DNA from: an uncultured Roseburia sp.
GTDB taxonomy: Bacteria; Bacillota; Clostridia; Lachnospirales; Lachnospiraceae
Direction of reading: 5' to 3'
Length of the DNA: 6,416 bases
Assembly (NCBI GenBank): GCA_910584215.1
Contig: CAJTYI010000121.1
Coordinates: forward strand, 1 to 6,416
The notes beneath the pieces were generated by a model. It did not search any database and had not been told where the DNA came from. It worked only from the letters and a program-made list of their open reading frames with translations. Below are positions 1-6,280 of this stretch, piece by piece. Position numbers and translations under genes: made by a program. Every line of letters begins with the position of its first letter. Position 1 is the first letter of the stretch.

Positions 1-270
1 CATGCGAGAACCCCTGACGTTTTTCCGGAGGGTCAAAAGACAAGTAGCGCCTGCAGCTATGTTGCCTGCCGGACGCCGCATTTACGCTGTGAATATAAAA
101 GTTTTGTATTACTTCCGATAGAACATCTATGCATATTTATTCATTATGATGATATCAAGCAAAACAGCTAATAAACTATAGGTTTTCGTCAAACAATAAC
201 ATATTTGTTCCTACATCTATGATAATAGCTCACTACACAAAAAATATCAATGCATCCAAAAAAGGAAGAT
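1..270. other. Intergenic stretch with GC-rich left end; no gene supported
   Basis: No gene can be supported here. Bases 1-90 are about 57% GC by hand count, while 121-180 are about 25%. The GC-rich part is open to the window edge on the plus strand in two frames: one ends at the TAG at 119-121 (ATG at 2, 39 codons) and one at a TAA near 170. On the minus strand one frame is also open to the edge, but it has no ATG. Any of these could be the tail of a gene lying outside the window, or the block could be a non-coding repeat. The rest, about 120-270, is AT-rich and I see nothing in it beyond short A-runs. Confidence 0.4.
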
Positions 271-279
271 GATAACTGC

Positions 280-326
280 AAAACCTTACTGACTTTCCGG
301 TTTCACCCAAAAATCAGTAAGGTTTT
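280..326 (-). terminator. Intrinsic terminator of the esterase gene (probably bidirectional)
   Basis: A perfect 13-bp inverted repeat, AAAACCTTACTGA (280-292) against TCAGTAAGGTTTT (314-326), encloses a 21-base loop. Read on the minus strand, the hairpin lies about 50 bases past the esterase stop codon and ends in TTTT. Read on the plus strand it also ends in TTTT followed by CGTTGTTT. It can therefore serve the esterase and possibly a convergent transcript from the left. A smaller GTTTA/TAAAC hairpin at 331-345 lies between it and the stop codon. Confidence 0.85.
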
Positions 327-377
327 CGTTGTTTACAAAATAAACTTATTTCTTTCCCTTACAGGAATACAAAAGGA

Positions 378-3300
378 TTATTCTGCTGTATAGCGGATAC
401 CGAAATTGTCGAGTCGCTGCGGTGACGCCGAATATCCATATTCCGCACTCAATGTTGCAAGGTTTTCCGCTGACGTCAATGCTGTCTCTTGAATGGTAGT
501 CTCAACACCCGTCGCCAGATTTACAATGGTTCCAGAAATCGTTTTTGCCTCAAAATCAATGGTGAGCTTGACGCGTATCCATTCATTAATATTTCCTACG
601 TTGGTACTTGTCTCTTCTGCAATCGCATTTACTGCGTATGTCGTTGTTTTCGTCGTATTTTTAACACCCTTTCCAAACAGGGAAAACACAACATTTCCAT
701 TGGTATCTTTCAGATTAAAGGTAGAATATCTGCCTTTCCCCAGCTCTGAATCGCTGCACCAATCAAAACGAACCGTAAGTTTCTTTGCAGATGTAATTTT
801 CTCATCCAGGGTTTTCGTATCCGGCTTATCCGTCATGGACGTTGCCTGGTAAATGCCCAGTGCGCCATCTTTTAAAACGATATCGCCAGTTCTTCCGGCA
901 ACAAATCCCCAGTTTTCAGGTGTGAGCGTATCCCCGTTAAAGTCCTCAAACTCATCATAGATTCCGTCCAGTTCAAACACGAGGTCAATGACATTCGTGC
1001 CTTTAGCCCCCAGCGAATCTATCGTTGTATTAACGCTGGCTTTACTGTCATACAGATACACTTTCGTGAGCGCACCATCGGCAATTTTGAGCATCTGCTG
1101 ATACGAATCCGCTATTGTAAACGGCTGTTCTTCATAAAGTGTGGCGCCGTCCACTTCCGTGATGATCACAGTGTCTTTGCCCGCGATGGGATTGCCCTCT
1201 TTATCTTTAAAGTTTACTGTCACATCCGTGGCCGTACCGACAATAAATTTTGCTTTTAAGTCGATATCGCGATAAGCCCGGACCGTAAGCTTCATATTGG
1301 TAGAATACGGCGTGTCGCTGCCGTTCATAAACCAGCCGATAAATCCGCCATCGCCCTGCGGCACAGCCTCAACGGATACCATAGACCCCTGCCCTACACT
1401 CAAAGTTCCGGTTTCCTCGCCGTTTATTTTTACGGTTCCTAGTCCTGCCGCATCATCAGTCAGACCCGCCGTCACCGCTACCTGTTTGTTTACCGCAAGC
1501 TTCGCCACGGTAAGATTAGACAGTCGCGCATGGAAAGTCGATCGGTTCTCTGTCTGTGTAATAACAAAATTCTTATAGGTCTCTACACCTACTTCACCAA
1601 AGGTCGCAAACTCCGCAACCTCTATCGTCTCTGTCTCCTGACTGCCAACGGTAATCTCCGCCGTTCCCGCATCCATATGCAGCACATATTTCACATGTGT
1701 CCACTGATTCGGCGTTAGTTTGGCTGCGAGCGCTGTTCCGTGTGAGGTCAGCACGCCGCCGCTGCCGATTGTCAACACATCCGCCACAGCAGAGCCTTCC
1801 GCGATAAACGGAGAAGTGTTCTTCATCTCCTGAACCATGGAAAATCTCAGATTGCTGCCCGAAATATAATTTAAGTCCATCTCAATCAGATAACTTCCAG
1901 TATTTCCGGTTCCGATATTATTGCCGCTTGCATCGGTAAGATTCTCCAACGCACGCCACACAAACCAAGAGCCGAGCTTTCCGTCCGCCGTCTGCTTTGC
2001 GGCAAGATTGGTATAAGTCCTTCCGTCCGCCTCTTTTCCAAGTGTCAAATCGTTTCCGCTGCTACCGCCAAAAATCCATTTGTTGGAACCTGTCAGCTCG
2101 GTCTGTGCAAAGTAATTAAAATCTTCCACATCATTCGACTCACCCGGCAACAGATAAGCGTCAATTTCAGTCCGGTCAGCTTCCGTAAACTCAGCCGAGT
2201 ATGGAATATTTTCAGGATCGGGAACAAGCGGTTCATTGCCTTGCGCGGCCTTCAGCACAACTGCCACATACTCATCGCCCTGGGCAAGTTTTATATCGGC
2301 CTCATTTCCGTCCGCGCCCACTCCACGGAAATTCGTGATCGTCTGTGAACCGTAGCCCGTGGAATTGTCAACCTGGTCGACCGCGTAAAGAGTTCCCTTT
2401 ACATTGCCGGATGCATCCTTGATCGTCACGACGATAATCCCGTATGACGTCATCGCTGTCTGCGCCTGCTGTACATTTACTTTGACAGAGGTGAGATTTC
2501 CATCCGCATCAAACCGGACGTCTTTTACCGCCACCGGATACTTCTCGTCTACCGGCACGTTATAGATCGGCCAAGCACTGTTGGGCGCCGGCCCCAAATC
2601 GGTAATGTCCTTTGAAACAAGATTCGGTGTCTCGTCACGCATACCGTCTAACAGCCCGGAAAGAACCTGTTTCTGCTTTTCGTCTGTGACAGCCTTTGCC
2701 GCTTCAAAGAAACAGTATGCCAGATTCTCAGCACCCGCATCGTTTGGATGTGTTTGATCGGTCGATCCTCCTGTCAATGTACAAAAGTAAAATTTGATCA
2801 TATTAGGATCGTTGTTATTTTCTCTTGTAATCCTATTGTAGAACTCATAACTCGTTTTATTCAGATCTACGAATGCAATATTAGTCTTGCCCGCATCAAG
2901 CTTCTCCTGCACAAACTCCTCACCTGTGCGCGCAAAGGAATCCAACGTATGTTTATATTCATTATCCACAAACGTGTTAATTCGCTCAATTGGACTGACA
3001 ATCAACAGATTCGCGCCTTTTTGCTCGCAAACCGTGTAATATTTCTCCAGTGCGCTCTTATATCCCGCCGGTCCATCATCCTTATGATTATGGCCATATT
3101 CCACATACATCCAATCGCCCGCTTGAATTCTGTCTTTGACAACATTGAAATGGTTGTTGTCCACTGCCGATAATCCGCCCTCGCCCTCGTTTACCATGGC
3201 GATATCGTTCGGCAGATACTTGGTAAGACCTGTGCCGACGCCGGTATAATTTTGAAGCCGAAAGAACGGCAGCGTCGTATTACCGTCCGTCACGGTCGAA

Positions 3301-4943
3301 TCACCGAGCACCCAAAGCGTCGGCGCAGTCTTGATCTGTTCGATCTTAAGCGCCGCAAGCGCCGTATTGTCACCGGCTACGCACACATTTACCATGCCGT
3401 CCTCGATCAATCCTTTCGGCGTGGATTTTTCATAATAGATTGGCGTTACCCGGATAGTAAACACCTCTTCGCTCGTCTTGCCCGCCTCAATTTTCCTGTC
3501 TGTATAGATCGGATGCTTTCTCTCCGTATAAAGCGTGGCCGTAGCGTCCCTAGCAGGGTCCAGTGTGGTAACGGTAGCCGTCACTCTGTAATAAGTTTCA
3601 TCCTCTACTTTCAGGGCAAAACGTGTCGGATAATATTCATCGCCGAGCGGGTCAACTTCCGCCGGCCGCTGGCCATCAAGGCCCAGAATGCCAACCGAGC
3701 CGACCGCATCGTTTAGTCCCGTCCCGCCGCCTGTTCTCATATCCTGCACTTGACCGGTCTGATTCCCGAACCCATCCAGACGATTACTGATCTTATCCGA
3801 ATTTTTATTAATGCCCAAAAATCCGTACCCATCGGTGTTATCGTCGGCATAGTAATCCTTATCTGCTGTCACAGCTGTGTAACCCGGCGCAACATCATCT
3901 GCCGAACCGAAGTCAAACTTCCATGTCCGTATTACATTCGGGTCTGTTACTTCTGAATCGCCCGTCTCGCTTCCCGGTGTCTGCGTATTTCCCGTCTCGC
4001 TTTCCGGTGTCTGCGTATCTCCTCCCGGTGCCTGTGTATTTCCCGTCTCGCTCTCCGGTGTCTGTGTATCTCCTCCCGGCGCCTGCGTATTTCCCGTCTC
4101 GCTTTCCGGTGTCTGCGTATCTCCTCCCGGCGCCTGCGTATTTCCTGTCTCGCTCTCCGGTGTCTGCGTATTTGGTGTCTGTGTTCCTCCTGTTTCGCTT
4201 CCCGGCGTCTGTGTATCTCCTCCCGGCGCCTGCGTATTTCCCGTCTCGCTTTCCGGTGTCTGCGTATTTGGTGTCTGTGTTCCTCCTGTTTCGCTTTCCG
4301 GCGTCTGCGTATCTGCAGTCGCACCAGGAACAACAACGGACAGCTTTAAAGTGAGAACTTTATCGCTCTTCTTCTTTTTCTTCGTCTTAATCGTCAGGGT
4401 CGTCTTTCCGGCACGCACTCCGGTCAGTTTTCCCCCGCTTGTGACCGTCGCCACTTTCTTGTCCTTGATCGAATAGGTAAAACTGGCCGTCGTTACTTTC
4501 TTAGGGGAAACGGTCGGCTTGAGCGTAACCGTCTTGTTTACATTTACGGTCAAAACCCCGTTTACCGCACTTTTTACAACAATGCCGGCAACCGTCACCT
4601 TACATGTGGCTTTGACGGATTTCTTAGCCTTGGATGTGACAGTAATCTTGGCAGTGCCAGATTTTACGCCCTTTACATCGCCCCCACTAGACACTGTAGC
4701 CACCTTTTTATTGCTGGTCTTAAAAGTAACTTTCTTAGAAGCCGACTTGGGAGTGACAGATTTTACTTTGAGTTTAAACTTCTCCCCCACCACAATCGTC
4801 TTCGTCTTCGCGTTAAGCGTAATCTTCTTTGGCGCTTTGGCTGCCGCGGAAACCTCGGCAGGTGTCGCCATAAATAAACTGCTGGCTGTGAGCATTACAG
4901 CCAGCGCAAGAGACAACGCTTTTTTACATATTCCATTTCTCAT
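378..4943 (-). CDS. Secreted modular SGNH/CE12-type carbohydrate esterase (pectin/rhamnogalacturonan acetylesterase-like)
   Basis: This 1521-residue extracellular protein probably removes acetyl groups from pectic glycans. Residues 1 to about 33 are a Sec signal peptide ending VSA, with no lipobox. Two Lys-rich Big_2-like Ig domains follow (about 38-118 and 124-206), then a Thr/Pro/Glu repeat linker (212-329). A beta domain beginning with WKFDFGS and VAPGY (about 340-540) is the type found ahead of CE12 esterases. The SGNH hydrolase domain spans about 541-755: GDST with nucleophile Ser549, a divergent block II NEGEGG (585-590), YGHNH with Asn619, and DQTH with Asp729 and His732. The tail holds a beta domain (about 800-905), a LamG-like module (about 938-1150), an InlB-type repeat (about 1151-1235), an Ig/MucBP-like segment (about 1238-1325) and a second LamG-like module (about 1329-1521). 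I see no LPXTG or SLH anchor, so it may be released or held by the basic Ig domains. The start follows GGAG by 7 bases. The catalytic fold is well supported; the substrate is inferred. Confidence 0.88.
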   Translation of the reverse strand: MRNGICKKALSLALAVMLTASSLFMATPAEVSAAAKAPKKITLNAKTKTIVVGEKFKLKVKSVTPKSASKKVTFKTSNKKVATVSSGGDVKGVKSGTAKITVTSKAKKSVKATCKVTVAGIVVKSAVNGVLTVNVNKTVTLKPTVSPKKVTTASFTYSIKDKKVATVTSGGKLTGVRAGKTTLTIKTKKKKKSDKVLTLKLSVVVPGATADTQTPESETGGTQTPNTQTPESETGNTQAPGGDTQTPGSETGGTQTPNTQTPESETGNTQAPGGDTQTPESETGNTQAPGGDTQTPESETGNTQAPGGDTQTPESETGNTQTPGSETGDSEVTDPNVIRTWKFDFGSADDVAPGYTAVTADKDYYADDNTDGYGFLGINKNSDKISNRLDGFGNQTGQVQDMRTGGGTGLNDAVGSVGILGLDGQRPAEVDPLGDEYYPTRFALKVEDETYYRVTATVTTLDPARDATATLYTERKHPIYTDRKIEAGKTSEEVFTIRVTPIYYEKSTPKGLIEDGMVNVCVAGDNTALAALKIEQIKTAPTLWVLGDSTVTDGNTTLPFFRLQNYTGVGTGLTKYLPNDIAMVNEGEGGLSAVDNNHFNVVKDRIQAGDWMYVEYGHNHKDDGPAGYKSALEKYYTVCEQKGANLLIVSPIERINTFVDNEYKHTLDSFARTGEEFVQEKLDAGKTNIAFVDLNKTSYEFYNRITRENNNDPNMIKFYFCTLTGGSTDQTHPNDAGAENLAYCFFEAAKAVTDEKQKQVLSGLLDGMRDETPNLVSKDITDLGPAPNSAWPIYNVPVDEKYPVAVKDVRFDADGNLTSVKVNVQQAQTAMTSYGIIVVTIKDASGNVKGTLYAVDQVDNSTGYGSQTITNFRGVGADGNEADIKLAQGDEYVAVVLKAAQGNEPLVPDPENIPYSAEFTEADRTEIDAYLLPGESNDVEDFNYFAQTELTGSNKWIFGGSSGNDLTLGKEADGRTYTNLAAKQTADGKLGSWFVWRALENLTDASGNNIGTGNTGSYLIEMDLNYISGSNLRFSMVQEMKNTSPFIAEGSAVADVLTIGSGGVLTSHGTALAAKLTPNQWTHVKYVLHMDAGTAEITVGSQETETIEVAEFATFGEVGVETYKNFVITQTENRSTFHARLSNLTVAKLAVNKQVAVTAGLTDDAAGLGTVKINGEETGTLSVGQGSMVSVEAVPQGDGGFIGWFMNGSDTPYSTNMKLTVRAYRDIDLKAKFIVGTATDVTVNFKDKEGNPIAGKDTVIITEVDGATLYEEQPFTIADSYQQMLKIADGALTKVYLYDSKASVNTTIDSLGAKGTNVIDLVFELDGIYDEFEDFNGDTLTPENWGFVAGRTGDIVLKDGALGIYQATSMTDKPDTKTLDEKITSAKKLTVRFDWCSDSELGKGRYSTFNLKDTNGNVVFSLFGKGVKNTTKTTTYAVNAIAEETSTNVGNINEWIRVKLTIDFEAKTISGTIVNLATGVETTIQETALTSAENLATLSAEYGYSASPQRLDNFGIRYTAE
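3957..4310 (-). repeat. Tandem in-frame repeats encoding the Thr/Pro/Glu linker
   Basis: Residues 212-329 of the esterase are built from seven units that all begin TQTP. In order these are a 15-residue unit (TQTPESETGGTQTPN), a 17-residue unit (TQTPESETGNTQAPGGD), a 15-residue variant with PGSE, three more 17-residue units, and a final 20-residue variant ending TGD. At DNA level the 17-residue unit is a 51-base repeat that is nearly identical between copies. The first four units look like a duplicated 15+17 pair. The linker is rich in Thr, Pro, Glu and Gly, as expected for a flexible spacer holding the catalytic part away from the cell surface. Copy number may vary between strains through slippage or recombination. 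Confidence 0.92.
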
Positions 4944-4954
4944 CCATGCTCTCC
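4944..4954 (-). promoter_or_regulatory. Ribosome binding site that decides the esterase start
   Basis: On the minus strand GGAG (4954-4951) lies 7 bases before the ATG at 4943, which opens the signal peptide. An earlier ATG at 4947 is only 3 bases from GGAG and is in another frame. It would read just MDEKWNM before a TAA that lies inside the esterase coding region, so 4943 is the better start. Confidence 0.8.
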
Positions 4955-4969
4955 TTTCCTTTTACCCGT

Positions 4970-5052
4970 GGCTGCAATCCCTAAAAAACGCCCTGATACA
5001 TGATAGAACAAAATTTTTATTGTTATCTTTGGAGCTATGTACCATTGCAACC
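4970..5052 (-). ncRNA. Structured 5' leader RNA of unrecognised class (candidate riboswitch or protein-binding leader)
   Basis: On the minus strand three nested stems can form. Stem 1 pairs GGTTGCAAT (5052-5044) with ATTGCAGCC (4978-4970), 9 pairs including one G-U. Stem 2 follows without a gap on the 5' side and pairs GGTACAT (5043-5037) with ATGTATC (5001-4995), 7 pairs including one G-U. Stem 3 pairs GATAACAA (5027-5020) with TTGTTCTATC (5011-5002), with a 2-base bulge. The joining segments are lopsided: AGCTCCAAA (5036-5028) on the 5' side and 16 bases (4994-4979) holding AGGGCG, six Ts and AGGG on the 3' side. GCTC and GGGC in these segments could pair as a pseudoknot, and CTCC could pair with the GGAG ribosome site. 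No T-run follows stem 1, so it is not a simple terminator. It does not match the c-di-GMP, SAM, TPP, THF or fluoride consensus sequences as I remember them. The function is unknown. Confidence 0.5.
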
Positions 5053-5069
5053 GCATTATTTGTTTGTTA

Positions 5070-5098
5070 ATTATACCTTATTTTTCACACAAAGTACA
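5070..5098 (-). promoter_or_regulatory. Probable sigma-A promoter of the esterase gene
   Basis: The minus strand has a perfect TATAAT at 5075-5070. At 17-base spacing the -35 position reads TGTACT (5098-5093), which matches TTGACA at only 3 of 6 bases, so this element is weak or needs an activator. Upstream DNA (about 5105-5185) is very A/T-rich on this strand and could act as an UP element. The predicted start of transcription, about 5062-5064, falls some ten bases before the structured leader, which supports both calls. The leader would be about 120 bases long. Confidence 0.6.
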
Positions 5099-5246
5099 CA
5101 ATAAAAATTTGCTATACTATCACAAAATTATCCTTTTTTACAAAATGACTTCCTTTTCATTTATATATTTTTTCTTTTTTGACGAAATACCGGCGCCAAC
5201 TTAATACAAATTGTATGTCCCACAAAATCGAGTAGGAGGAATTAAA
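5076..5246. other. AT-rich intergenic DNA downstream of the VanZ-family gene
   Basis: No gene is seen here. A 13-base palindrome, ATACAAATTGTAT (5204-5216, 6-bp arms with one central base), lies next to a GGCGCC palindrome (5192-5197); either could be a regulator site, but this is only a guess. I find no hairpin followed by a T-run on the minus strand, so there is no visible intrinsic terminator after the VanZ-family gene and read-through toward the esterase is possible. The plus-strand AGGAGG at 5234-5239 is not followed by a gene. Confidence 0.4.
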
Positions 5247-6179
5247 TCACTCAATCCATTCAGTAATCACTATAAACTTAATATTTTTGTCATCATCACT
5301 CCAAATTCTCACATTATTATTTCTATCAAATTTGTAATTTATTTGTGACATAAAATCATCATATTCAAGCTTTTCATATTTTTGATACTCACCTGTAATT
5401 GCACTAAAAAAATATTCCATTCTATCGTAGCAAATAAATATTTCGCAGTCTTCTGTAATCTTGAACGCCTCTATTTCCCTTATATCATTTGCGCTTTTAA
5501 CACTTTTTTCCACTTCTAATACGCAATTATTTAACTCAACATATCTACCTGTGGTAGTAGCTGGCGTGTCAATAAATATTTCTACAAGTTCTGAGTTCTC
5601 AATATCTATATCATATTTGCTAAGTATAAATAAATCTGTTTGGTAAACAAGCAAATATCCAAATACACTTGCTCCTAAAATAGCCGTTATAAGCGTCATA
5701 GCAATAAGAAAGTGCGTATATGACTTGAATAGTTTTCTTATTTTATCTGATACAAAATATCCAATATATGCACCTAATACATTAAATATCAAATCATCAA
5801 CATCTGTACTCCCAAGCGCAAAAAGGAGTTGCATAATTTCAATTAACAGGCTGAATATGATAGCGGCACATAAAACCCCTTTACGTTTTTTGTTAGAGAT
5901 AATTGGAAAAATCATTCCAAACGGAATAAATAAAACGATATTCCCTACTACATTTTCAATGATTCGTCCTATAGAGGTATTTGAAACAGCCATATCATAA
6001 ATTGATTTAAAGGGAATGACACTGATTGTCCTTTCACTTGCACCTATGGCAGAAAATAAGTTATTTAATGTTACTTGTTTGAAAAAGGTTATGCGAAGCA
6101 GAAAGATAACATATATAATAAAAAATACCCACTGACAGCCACGCAAAATTTTTTCATGGTTTTTATTTTGATTATCCAT
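5247..6179 (-). CDS. VanZ-family membrane protein with C-terminal soluble domain
   Basis: This 310-residue membrane protein has about five predicted helices, near residues 16-33, 77-94, 101-120, 127-144 and 155-178. The VanZ-family core is clear: GNIVLFIPFG (79-88), a helix carrying Glu114 and Gln117 (SLLIEIMQ), and DVDDLIFNVLGAYIGY (126-141) with its acidic cluster, Asn133, Gly136 and Gly140. VanZ of the vanA cluster gives teicoplanin resistance by an unclear mechanism; most family members are uncharacterised. Residues about 180-310 form an extra, polar, mostly beta/alpha domain absent from short VanZ proteins; with five helices and a cytoplasmic N-terminus it would lie outside the cell. I do not recognise this domain. 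The start is well placed, with GGAGG (6191-6187) 7 bases before the ATG. The gene follows a VanS-type kinase gene on the same strand, separated by a hairpin. It is noticeably more AT-rich than the esterase. The family is sure; a resistance role is inferred from context. Confidence 0.88.
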   Translation of the reverse strand: MDNQNKNHEKILRGCQWVFFIIYVIFLLRITFFKQVTLNNLFSAIGASERTISVIPFKSIYDMAVSNTSIGRIIENVVGNIVLFIPFGMIFPIISNKKRKGVLCAAIIFSLLIEIMQLLFALGSTDVDDLIFNVLGAYIGYFVSDKIRKLFKSYTHFLIAMTLITAILGASVFGYLLVYQTDLFILSKYDIDIENSELVEIFIDTPATTTGRYVELNNCVLEVEKSVKSANDIREIEAFKITEDCEIFICYDRMEYFFSAITGEYQKYEKLEYDDFMSQINYKFDRNNNVRIWSDDDKNIKFIVITEWIE

Positions 6180-6195
6180 AGCAATTCCTCCAAGA

Positions 6196-6245
6196 AAAAA
6201 CTCACTCTACTGGGGGATTATTATACCCTGTTGAAGTGAGTTTTT
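6196..6245 (-). terminator. Hairpin with T-tracts between kinase and VanZ-family gene (terminator or attenuator)
   Basis: The arms AAAAACTCACT (6196-6206) and AGTGAGTTTTT (6235-6245) are perfect complements over 11 bp. The stem can extend inward through scattered pairs to GGG (6212-6214) against CCC (6226-6228). Read on the minus strand the G+C part of the stem ends in six Ts (6200-6195), then CTT and the GGAGG ribosome site of the VanZ-family gene. It should end most transcripts from the kinase gene just before the next gene's ribosome site, either as a plain terminator or as an attenuator. Read on the plus strand it ends in five Ts. Confidence 0.75.
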
Positions 6246-6248
6246 GAT
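6220..6248 (-). promoter_or_regulatory. Possible promoter of the VanZ-family gene inside the hairpin loop
   Basis: A perfect minus-strand TATAAT occupies 6225-6220, in the loop of the hairpin. At 17-base spacing the -35 region reads ATCAAA (6248-6243) and at 16-base spacing TCAAAA, both poor matches to TTGACA. Transcription would start near 6213, so such a transcript would lack the 5' arm and escape the terminator. The AT-rich context makes a chance match possible. Confidence 0.35.
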
Positions 6249-6280
6249 TCTTTATTTCTTTTTTATTTCTTATTTTTTTC

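Noticed and set aside
378..480. Sortase (LPXTG) or other C-terminal wall anchor on the esterase
   Set aside because: The C-terminus ends in a jelly-roll strand (DNFGIRYTAE) with no LPXTG, hydrophobic segment or basic tail.
2748..3716. Plus-strand open frames of 141 and 154 codons
   Set aside because: Both lie opposite the intact catalytic and accessory domains of the esterase and show no recognisable motif.
3957..4310. CRISPR array
   Set aside because: The units are contiguous, in frame with the esterase and have no unique spacers.
3947..4336. A 129-codon Arg-rich minus-strand frame over the linker repeats
   Set aside because: It is the repeat array read in another frame. The RRHRKARREI pattern follows from the 51-base units, and the esterase frame is continuous through the region.
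3923..4354. A 143-codon plus-strand frame with FPSRFPVSAYL-type repeats
   Set aside because: It is antisense to the linker repeats, and its periodic pattern is explained by them.
4970..5052. Known c-di-GMP riboswitch, or an intrinsic terminator, ahead of the esterase
   Set aside because: The conserved c-di-GMP-I core segments are not visible, and no T-run follows the closing stem.
4519..5070. A 183-codon plus-strand frame rich in Leu, Phe and Thr
   Set aside because: It is antisense to the Lys-rich Ig domains and signal peptide, which read as hydrophobic on the other strand. It also crosses the esterase promoter and leader.
5234..5239. Plus-strand AGGAGG ribosome site
   Set aside because: No plausible plus-strand gene follows; the DNA downstream is the end of the VanZ-family gene in antisense.
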